A stretch of DNA of 64,000 nucleotides from Coenobita brevimanus (lineage: Eukaryota; Arthropoda; Malacostraca; Decapoda; Coenobitidae): positions 51,927,998-51,991,997 of the forward strand of contig CM064671.1 of NCBI GenBank assembly GCA_032717465.1, read 5' to 3'. Shown here piece by piece: positions 56,350 to 64,000 of this stretch. A program made the translations under genes and the position numbers. The number at the start of each line of letters is the position of its first letter. The first letter of the stretch is position 1. Below the pieces are notes generated by a model. That model saw only the letters and a list, made by a program, of their open reading frames with translations, searched no databases and had not been told where the DNA came from.

Positions 56350-57760
56350 CCAAGTGGGTACTACTTGGAAAGATGGCAGAAACTCTGTTAATAGTGTATA
56401 ACCCTCTTATTAGATAGACTAGGGTTTACAGGTATATGGGCCGGCTTATGATGCTACATTGAGGAGGCTGGATGTGTTTCAGAAAAGGTGTTTGCAAATG
56501 TGTCTTGGAGGCCAGAGGTGTACACATGTAGCTTGCATGGAAGTGGACGCGAATGGGCCTTCCCTCCGAATTCGCCCGTATTACCCGGCCTTTTCATATC
56601 GCTTCTGAGGTAAAAAAAAAAAAAAAAAAATAGAAAATTGGCTTCAACACCACCATCTTATGCAGGGAGTTCGTCGAACACTCGCCGTTCATCTCCCCTC
56701 AGTGACTTATGAGCTTAGTGTGGATTTAACTGTGATAAGTTGATGTACAAAAACATAGCACTTTGGAAGCCACCCAGCTTCACTGTTTATGCTTCTTGGC
56801 TCCCAGCACTGAAGACCATGCCGCAGGAGGTGGAGGTCCACTACTTGGTTTGTAACATCATTGTCATTCATATGTGGTTCCACCAATTGTACACCGATGG
56901 CTTTCAGTCATGGGAATGTGTGGGTGCCAGTGAGTGGTCAATTGAATGTGCCCTCAGGTTTCAGGTGCTGACTCATACATATGTGTTTACCTCCGAACTT
57001 TTTGCTGTTGACAAAGTCAAGGACCATACTCAAACCTCTGGACATGATTCAGTTGCCATATTTTCAGACTCGATGTCAGCCTTTCAGGTGACTGCTTCAT
57101 GTACTACGGATACTCATGAGGTCCGAGGCCGCATCATTAATAAATTGCATCCGTGCAACAAGTCCTTCACGCTGATCTGGGTGACTGGTCATTGTCATAT
57201 TTACTGGAATGAGCATGGTGATTTACTTACAAAGTTGGTTCCGGAACTCTAGGAGATTTGGGACGTTCCTCGTGATATACGGTCGAGTTCCTCCCACGGA
57301 AAGATATAAATAAATCTTTTGTGCCCAGGGCAGTGGACCACACTCAATATACGAACGTGCAAGCTACTCCTTGGCGACTGGAATTCCTACAATCGCCCCA
57401 CTCGCCTTAAAGATACAATATTGACAAGACTACAGATGAACTGGACGTTTATCACCAATATGTTGTCACATACTGAAAGATCCTTTCCACAGCACTGTGA
57501 TATCTGTGGTGCAGCGCTATCTACTGGTTCTATAATCCTGCGCTCTCAGCGATTTATTTGTGAGCTTGCTTCACTTACAAATTACTGCAGTGTATCAGCC
57601 TTCCTCTTCACCATTTCCACATTCCTGGGTGATGGGGATACTGTTATGACTGATAAATTGATGGTTTTCTTAAGAGAGACAGGATGTATTAGTAATATGA
57701 CCTTTTTAACTGTTTGGTTATGTTTTTTATCAACTGTAAATATGTAAATATTGTATTATT
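56350..57760 (+). mobile_element. LINE with RNase H, 3' half (same family as 45200-50583)
   Basis: Plus strand. An RT thumb remnant (GGWMCFRKGVCKCVLEARGV; 56450-56600), a poly(A)-like interruption at 56611-56629, then RNase H in one open frame (56740-57252): YTDGFQSWECV, FTSELFAVDKVKDH, AIFSDSMSAFQV, WVTGHCHIYWNEHGDLLTKL, i.e. the D-E-D-H/D blocks. 57319-57747 encodes the C-terminal tail with CDICGAALSTG (Cys motif). The stop before 57319 and the shifts upstream show decay. 57761-58789 contains only short scraps and ATG-rich triplet runs (58380-58410). Confidence 0.8.
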
Positions 57761-58789
57761 TAATTGGAATTGACAGTTGTCGTATTTGAAATGGTATCCC
57801 ATTTGGGATACTTAAATCACCAAGTTCTAATGCACATAGTGCACCGACTCTGTGCGAAAAAAGCATTATATCACTTTCAGCCAATAGTAGCACTCCTCGG
57901 CTGTGTTCAGAGCCAATCACAGTGCAGTAGGCCAGGAGGGAAGCCGTCCAGAGCCTGGGTAGCAACGCAGTATCAACGAGGCAGCAAAAGTGTGTGGATG
58001 GGCCCCAAATTGCTCTGCTATCCAGGCTCCCTGCACCCACGCACATGGAAATAAGCCCATAATTTTTGCATCAGTGCTAGATGAATAGTTGTACTACATC
58101 CTGATACAAAGGACAGTGATGTGAAGTTGGAGGAAATGGGAGAAAGATGTAACGAAATGAAGTATAGAGCTCGCATGGGATCATTGCCACCATTAGCAGA
58201 AACGCCGCTCATCACCTATGGGATGTTTGGCCTTTTAACATTTATTTTCAAGTGATAGTGATGATGATGGCAATGATGGTGATGTCCAAATAAGCTTCAG
58301 TGTTATTCATAAAACCATTGTATGCCACTATGCCATGAATTACTGTGAATTTTGATTATACTTATGGTGATATTTTCCACATTTTATGAATTCATGATGA
58401 TGATGATGATGATTTGTGACTCCGTATGGCAGGTTTTACTATTCCAGTGTTGAAAATGTGCAGCAGAAACTTTTCTTCCAGTGTTTTGTGATAGGTTAAT
58501 GACTGATGATGACTGCATTCTGTATTGATGGTGAAACTGATGATTATGAATTTGATGGTGATGATTGTGACATCCACTATGGGTGGTTTATGAATGTTTT
58601 ATTAGTTTAGAGAAGTTGGGAATGCACAGTACCATTTTATTTTGTTGTGGAGTGTGATACTAGGCCTAAACTTCATTATTGGGTGTAGTGATTAAAGTGA
58701 TATATAATTTTTAGGATGGTGAATGATGATTAGGAGGTCTGTCAGATGTTTATTGGTCATGGCTGCATAATAATAATAATTATTTTTTT

Positions 58790-60729
58790 CTTTCCCAGAT
58801 GCCAAGCTGCTTGTTTTATGGGAGGAAGGGCAAGGAAAAATGGGTCGCTCCTCCTGACACACAACGGACGGGAACGAAATCCTTGTCTTCATTGGAATCC
58901 TGATGTACATGAGTGTGGTTCATCTTCCTGCCATTGATGACTACTGGACTATGGAAACTAGATGTCCTCATGTGGTAAACTACATGTCCTTTGAAGTGCT
59001 TTTGCCTCCTCAGAAGTCTCATCCATTTCATTGACAATGAGTTAGCACACGGGAGTGTGGACCGGTTCTTCCAAGATCCTACCCATCTTCAGTGCCATGA
59101 CCAAGAGGTTCCTGACGATTTCTGAGACTCATGAACAGTCTGTGGATGAGGTGATGGTTGCTTATAACGGATCCAGGGCTGGCAACCAACAGTATTTAAA
59201 GAAAAAGCATGACAAGTGGGGCTATAATCTATTCTGCAGGGCTAGTGTTGATGGTGTCATCCATGACATCATTATGTATCAAGGAGTATCAACATTTCCT
59301 TGCCACAAGACCAAACTCAGTAAGGAAAAGGAAGCAATGAACCCGACCCTCCAGACTCGTCACTGCCCTTGATAGGACTCAACAGCATCCCGAACGGTCT
59401 GTCATTTATGCAGACAACTTCTCCAGCATTAGTCTTGCCGAGTACCTGAAGGACTGCTTCCACTGTCATTACATGGGAACAGCAAGGAATAACAGGATCG
59501 GCTACCCTGACCTGCCTTCTGGAAAAGAACTCCAGAAGGCATATGTTGAAAGAGGGACTATGGACTTCTGTACGGCGGATGGGGTGCTTGTCCTAAAGTG
59601 GAAGGACAGCAAGCCTGTCACCATCATTTCCACCCACTGGGGTGGAGCCACTTGGTCATGTCAAGCGGTGGAACAGCAAGAGGAAGGAGAAACAGTATGT
59701 CCCATGTCCCAGCATCATCAACAAGTACAACGGCTTTATGAGAGGGATTGACAAGAGGGATATGCTGAAACATTCTCTTCAAAACACCTGCTAGATCCAA
59801 GCGTTGGTACTTGAAGCTTTTTGAGTACGTCCTGTATGTGTATGTCACGAATGCCTGGCGTGTCTACAAACGTGAATGTGCAAAACACAACACCGACGCC
59901 ATGCTGCTGAAGTCATTTTGCCTTGCAATATCGAAATTTGCCAGGCTGCAGAAAATGGAGGTCGCAAGGGCATCCCGTCAGGGCAGAGAAGCATCATTCT
60001 CTCCAGTAACCCTTCCCCGTAGAGGACAAAGATGCCAACCCCAGGTTCGACACAACTCCACAGGTGAAACGAACCACCTTCCAGCCAGCACCAAGATGAG
60101 GCAGACCTGCAAGTGCTGCTCCAAGAAGGGAGCAATTCATCGCTCAAGGTGGATGTGCCGCATCTGCAATGTTGCACTCTGCATGACTGAGGGCAAAAAC
60201 TGCTTTGTGGCATTCCGTGACAACAGCAAAGACACCTCTACCTAGCCCATTTGTCATGTTTTAGGATATGTCTGTTTTTGTACTTTTGTATTTTTTTGGT
60301 AAAAAAATGTTGTACAGTATTGAAAATGTTTTATTCCATGTCATTCTTTACAAACTGTTAACCAAACAACTTGAGTTTGATGACTTAATAATTTTAACAT
60401 TATTAAAAGGTATTTTGCTTGGTTTGCATTGGACAGAAAGACTTCAATAAAATATCCGAATCTGGTCTCATAGTGGGCAATATATCCCAGAAGGGATGAC
60501 TGCCCTTTCCAGTGAATTGGGCAAGAAAGCCCAACTGGGCTGAACGTCCTTCCCTGTGAAAGTGGCAAGTGGTCCGGATGGGATTTTTGTTCAACGGCTG
60601 TTTTAGCTATATAGGCCTAAAATTTTCGAAAAGTTCACAAGAATAAAAATGTCTTAGAAACCCTTGAAATTTAACATAATAGGAGGGTTTTGGAAAATTC
60701 TGCAAAAAAGGCAAGTGCCCTGAAAAGGG
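58790..60729 (+). mobile_element. piggyBac-type DNA transposon, degraded, 3' end intact
   Basis: Ends at TTAA (60730-60733) with GGCAAGTGCCCTGAAAAGGG, whose reverse complement starts CCCTTTTCAGGGCAC as expected for a piggyBac terminus. Subterminal DNA has several GGGC/GCCC hairpin words (60505-60600). The transposase lies upstream in several frames. No 5' terminus was found, so it is truncated. Confidence 0.78.
58900..60245 (+). pseudogene. piggyBac-like transposase pseudogene
   Basis: Pieces in order: VVHLPAIDDYW and ETRCPHVVNYMS (58920-58990, shifted); FIDNELAHGSVDRFF; then an open frame 59055-59372 with MTKRFLTISETHEQSVDEVM (DDE domain, EQSxDE block), GNQQYLKKKHDKWGYNLFCR and VIHDIIMYQGV. 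59473-59751 has GTARNNRIGYPDLPSGKELQ and GVLVLKWKDSKPVTIISTHW. 59811-60245 has YVTNAWRVYKREC and a C-terminal cysteine-rich finger CKCCSKKGAIHRSRWMCRIC...CMTEGKNCF typical of piggyBac transposases. At least three frameshifts or stops separate these. Not functional. Confidence 0.85.
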
Positions 60730-60739
60730 TTAAGAATTA

Positions 60740-60890
60740 TTTGAGTGATATATTTTTTACTTGTACATTTGGATGAAATATGTTTTAGTGTTTAGTCCTA
60801 CATTTTTACATTATTCCTTTCATGTCAATGATGATGAAATCTGAAATGTTGAAACGTCTGAAATAAAGATACTGTTCAAATCTATGCTCG
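60740..60890 (-). repeat. Interspersed repeat, copy 2 (inverted copy of 44200-44370)
   Basis: GTTTAGTCCTACATTTTTAC, ATTCCTTTCATGTCAATGAT and GTTGAAACGTCTGAAATAAA mirror the unit at 44.2 kb. It starts just beyond the piggyBac TTAA. Confidence 0.7.
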
Positions 60891-60984
60891 TTATCCTCGT
60901 GTTACTCAAGTTGAGGTTTCCTATGAACACTTCACTATCAGAAAAAAAGATGTATGCAAACAAAGCTTGAACTTAGCAGTATGG

Positions 60985-61375
60985 ATACAGATTAAGAACG
61001 AAAGAAATGGAGATGACTTGTCTTAAATAACTGTGTAGAGCAAGAAAGAGATAAGCTAAAATATATAAAAGTTCTGGAGAGGTGTGGTTTTAGGTGGATG
61101 CATTGGATTGAAATTACGAAAAGCAACTTGGGTGGTTTGACTATGTTTAGCGAATGGACAGTGAGATATTAATAAATGTGAGCTGGGGCAGAAAGGAACA
61201 AGTGGGACACGGGGTAGGGACTGGGTGGAGAGGTAAATTATTGAAACTGTGCAATGGAGTGGCAGCAACCAGATGGCGAAGGACAGGGCGATGTGGATGC
61301 GATTTTGTTCGTGGCCATCAACCTAGGAATTAAGGCGTCTGGCTGTGGATTAGTAGACACAGCCACTTATTCCGT
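60985..61375 (+). mobile_element. RTE-type LINE 3' end
   Basis: Plus-strand remnants of the C-terminal block (SNLGGLTMFSEWTVRY-like, then GRDWVERxI) and the 3' UTR phrase TTCGTGGCCATCAACCTAGG, ATTAAGGCGTCTGG. The latter is shared with 35500-35545 of the plus-strand RTE LINE (GCCATCCCTTACTTACGGGATTAAGGCGTCTGG region). Heavily decayed. Confidence 0.6.
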
Positions 61376-61489
61376 TTTTGCAAAGATCAGTTAAGGAAAT
61401 TGGTCCCAAACTGATGACATGTTGTCTTATTGGAATCAATCTACTAGTTACCTCACAGTGACAGAGTCCCGAGAGGTATTGTTTTTGGT

Positions 61490-61625
61490 CGAGTTTGTTA
61501 CTTTCTTTATTTATTTGATTGCATGTTTGTTTCTTTGTTCGTTAGCAACATTACGGAAAAACTGCTGAATGAAATTATGTGAAACTTTCAGGATGCGTGT
61601 GCACTAGTTAAAAAGAACATCATTA
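61490..61625 (+). repeat. Interspersed non-coding repeat
   Basis: GTTTGTTTCTTTGTTCGTTAGCAACA TTACGG..., GAAACTTTCAGGATG: related to 47500-47650. It leads directly into the tandem array at 61630. Confidence 0.45.
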
Positions 61626-61629
61626 AATT

Positions 61630-62220
61630 TTGGAGGTAATCAAATGACCATGAAGAGTCAAAGGCATGGTCACCGATTTTCAGAGGGCTTTAAATTGAAA
61701 CCGGATGAAGATACAGACTTTACTCTTATCAGCATACAGGATCTCCCATATGTGGATTCATTTGGCACCAAGACCATTGACCCTGAGTGACCTTGAAAGG
61801 TCAAACTCAAGGTCACGGATGTTAAGTAGGCTATAACTCACAACTGGTTGCAGATTGATATTTCCTATTATCGACATATGGGAAGTCATATATGGGCTTG
61901 TAATTGACACCGTGACATTTGACCTTAAGTGACCTTGAAAGGTCAAACTGAAGGTCACGGATGTTTAGGGGGCTATACCTCACAACTGGTTGCAGACAGA
62001 TATGTACTATTATCAACCTATAGGAAGTCTTTATATGGGCTTGTAATTGGTACCATGACATTTGACCTTAAGTGAAGTTCAAAGGTCAAACTCAGGGTCA
62101 CGGATGTTCAGGGGGCTATAACTCACAACTGGTTGAAGATAGAGATATTTACTGTTATCAAGATATAGCAAGTCTCATATGGGCTTTCATTTGGCACCAT
62201 GACCTTTGACCTTGAGTGGT
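61630..62220 (+). repeat. Four-unit tandem array, period about 143 bp, rich in AGGTCA half-sites
   Basis: Successive units begin GGCACCAAGAC (61764), GACACCGTGAC (61906), GGTACCATGAC (62049) and GGCACCATGAC (62193), spaced 142-144 bp; a more diverged unit precedes them. Each carries GTGACCTTGAAAGGTCAAAC then AAGGTCACGGATGTT. Exact TGACCTTGA/TCAAGGTCA occurs at 61788-61796, 61807-61815, 61930-61938 and 62207-62215. It lies about 100 bp from the IR exon at 62320 (within the 30-kb intron). Confidence 0.88.
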
Positions 62221-62319
62221 CAGGCGAAGTTTGTTGTTCCTGGCACCACATGTCAAAATGTAGTATAATACATAAATAAGCAGATTTACTCATTATATGT
62301 GGCTTTCTTTCACACTTAC

Positions 62320-62478
62320 GTAAAATTCATTCCTTGAGCTAAGTATTCCACAACGTTGTTCACAGCTCCCTCAAACTCTAGCCGTCTACCCTCTGGAGCC
62401 ATAGGATCGTTCACCCAAAATATCTTGCTATTCGAAAGATTCACGATGGCTACTACTAGGCTGGGTGCTGACATGAAC
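62320..62478 (-). CDS. Ionotropic receptor exon: start of S1 lobe
   Basis: 159 nt = 1 + 52 codons + 2. Acceptor TGCAATGCACAG before 62478; strong donor TTTTAC|GTAAGT. The peptide FMSAPSLVVAIVNLSNSKIF, then LEFEGAVNNVVEYLAQGMNF, matches the IR S1 beginning (LxVxxxxxxPxxxx...G...NVLEYLARxMNFT). The split codon AC|G continues as T-YTYVQP in the exon at 32324, 30 kb away. Phases on both sides agree with 63332 and 32324. Confidence 0.92.
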
Positions 62479-62532
62479 CTGTGCATTGCAAAGATTATTA
62501 TTAATACATTAGAATGAGTTATGAAATCCCCC

Positions 62533-62534
<2 letters not shown>

Positions 62535-62610
<76 letters not shown>
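62535..62610. repeat. (CT)n-(CA)n microsatellite
   Basis: CT 62535-62579, CA 62580-62610, about 55 bp upstream of the acceptor of exon 62320-62478, in the intron. The rest of this intron (62611-63331) shows only A-rich patches (63013-63060). Confidence 0.96.
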
Positions 62611-62613
<3 letters not shown>

Positions 62614-63331
62614 AATTGATGGTATGTCACAAATCTTGTAATTTTACTCGTCACAATAATTCTTCCTCAGGCTCTATGAACAGATCGAGAAAGCAAATAC
62701 ACAATGAATGCTTTCTTTACATTCCCAAAGATGTCAAATAAAGCGACGGAATATAAAATTACGGTATTAATTTTGAACCCTATCTGGAAGTTTGATTCAG
62801 TTAAAGCCAAAGGCCTCATATGAATTAAAAACGAGACCCACTGTTGTTACAGCATCTTAGCTGAGAAAGTAAGATATCTCGAGCTTTGTACCGATATGTA
62901 CTTCATTGTTGAAGTTTATCGAGCTTGAAAACTGCATTACCCGATACCTTTTGTTTAAATCACGTCCATAACTTTTACCGGTCCTCCCTTGCATCTGTTC
63001 TCAAGAAATTGTAAAAAAAATAAAAAAAATAAAAAAAGGATTGTTTCGTTAAAAAAAACATCAGGCACGAAAACTTCTACCATCTGTTCAAATTCATTCA
63101 ACAAATCAGTGTTTCTACAATCACCTCAACTTCCCCTTCCCTCAGACTATAACTTCTTAAAAATGATTATATGTGTTTTTTCTTGCCCTTACTTATCTGT
63201 AATTCCCAAACAACTCCCCCTCCCCCCCGGCCCTTTTATTCGTATCCTAAAACTTATAACAACTGTTTCCCTCTCAACATAGTATGTACCTCCTCCACTG
63301 GTATATTTTCACTTTTTCCCTGTATGCTTAC

Positions 63332-63422
63332 TTTGAAAATTTGTCTGGGAAGAGAGGAAGGTGAGAGAGGAGAGTGATCCCTCCTTGTTTGTTCCAGGTT
63401 GCCACTCGCAGAAGTTTTGACC
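63332..63422 (-). CDS. Ionotropic receptor exon: region just before S1
   Basis: 91 nt = 2 + 29 codons + 2. Acceptor TTACTCTCCTCCAG before 63422; donor TCAAA|GTAAGC after 63332. The peptide is SKLLRVATWNKQGGITLLSH then LPLFPDKFSK. IR proteins have LRVATWxxxx...xLFPDKFxxxxGxxxxV in this place. It continues in frame into the exon at 62478 (KFS-K-FMSAP). Upstream exons (signal peptide, N-terminal domain) must start before 63.42 kb in gene orientation, i.e. at higher coordinates, probably beyond the window. Confidence 0.88.
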
Positions 63423-63649
63423 CTGGAGGAGAGTAAGGCAGATGCACCAGCATGCTTACCCTGTGACAGAGAGATAAAAGTTATAGTATCTATTATTTCA
63501 TTTAACTAACTATCGGCCAACTAAAACTAATACATGGTGATAAATACTACTACTACTACTACCACTATTACTTTTTTCCTGCAAGGAAGAAGAAACCAAT
63601 GGCCAGAAGCCCGTAAGACTGTTTCTTCCAAGAAAACAAAAACGAGATA

Positions 63650-63800
63650 ACCGAGAATCGAATTCAACATCTGTTCAGTTCGAGATGCCTGGACACAGTG
63701 AGTTTTAAAGACTGGTGGTCATAGGCAGTAGGAAATACAGACATAGGAAGACAGTCCCCGAGCTGACTTCTTGGTACATGAAAGACTGGGACCAAATTCA
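63650..63800 (-). mobile_element. Jockey-like LINE C-terminal scrap
   Basis: Minus strand: LMQELNLVPVFHVPRSQLGD then CLPMSVFPTAYDHQSLKLTV and SRHLELNRC stop. It aligns with the C-terminus of the LINE at 1-880 (LWNCLPLSVFPAAYDLQSFK). Only the last ~50 codons remain. Confidence 0.8.
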
Positions 63801-63840
63801 ACTCTTGCATTAGATAGTTGGATAGAAAAGGGATGCGATT

Positions 63841-64000
63841 TCCTACTTCTGCCACCACTATTAATATTACTACTTCTACTACTAGTAACAGTAGTAGTAA
63901 AAACAATGGTAATAACAACAACAACAACAGCAGCAAAAACAACAACAATAAATAATAATAATAATAATAATAATAAAAATGGTAATAATAACGAGAATTT
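63841..64000. repeat. Imperfect trinucleotide repeats (ACT, AAC/CAA, AAT)
   Basis: Runs of CTACTACTA, AACAACAAC and AATAATAAT. A shorter (TAC)n is at 63545-63566. The leucine-rich frame on the minus strand here is an artefact of the repeats. Confidence 0.9.

Noticed and set aside
63664..63948. Leucine-rich membrane-like protein
   Set aside because: The Leu run is a translated trinucleotide repeat; only the last ~50 codons are real, from a LINE C-terminus.

Overview
The window looks like intergenic and intronic DNA from a large, repeat-rich arthropod genome, most likely a decapod crustacean. This is an inference from three things: a divergent ionotropic receptor (IR) gene with very long introns, many jockey-, CR1- and RTE-like LINE relics, and at least 16 long (TA)n tracts. 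The species cannot be fixed from the sequence alone.

One host gene is visible. It is an IR (chemosensory relative of ionotropic glutamate receptors) on the minus strand, reconstructed from six exons: 63332-63422, 62320-62478, 32234-32324, 31633-31933, 19265-19486 and 18385-18566. Every splice phase agrees. The introns measure about 0.85, 30, 0.3, 12 and 0.7 kb, and the two long ones hold most of the transposons below. The pore/TM3 exon (19265-19486) carries one surplus base that breaks the frame, so this allele is either a pseudogene or contains an assembly error. The N-terminal exons lie beyond 63.4 kb. The C-terminal exon was not securely found; a weak candidate is 15300-15401.

The most distinctive mobile element is an LTR retrotransposon present three times: 1010-7387 minus (one uninterrupted 1560-codon gag-pol frame), 19830-26155 minus (nonsense codons, a frameshift, altered RT active site), and 27760-30283 plus (internally deleted). 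Its pol order is protease, integrase, reverse transcriptase, RNase H, i.e. integrase BEFORE RT, although its proteins are Ty3/gypsy-like. This is the arrangement of the GmR1 group. All six outer ends of the three copies abut (TA)n tracts, which suggests insertion into AT microsatellites.

Region by region: 0-0.9 kb LINE 3' end; 1-7.4 kb intact LTR element; 8.4-9.7 kb hAT-like non-autonomous element; 11.7-13.1 kb deleted RTE LINE; 14.2-14.6 kb foldback element; 15.5-18.2 kb nearly intact RTE-type LINE; 18.4-19.5 kb IR exons; 19.8-30.3 kb LTR copies 2 and 3 enclosing two tRNA-headed SINEs; 30.9-31.4 kb Tigger/pogo relic; 31.6-32.3 kb IR exons; 33.1-44.2 kb a pile-up of five LINE pieces, microsatellites and a palindromic MITE; 45.2-50.6 kb a LINE interrupted by a piggyBac-type MITE and another repeat; 50.6-56.3 kb a repeat-rich block with inverted repeats and piggyBac-like ends; 56.4-57.8 kb LINE 3' half; 58.8-60.7 kb degraded piggyBac transposase; 61.6-62.2 kb 143-bp tandem repeats rich in nuclear-receptor-like half-sites; 62.3-63.4 kb IR exons; 63.7 kb LINE scrap.

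Apart from the IR gene, nothing here works as a host pathway. The window mainly records nested transposition into a receptor locus.
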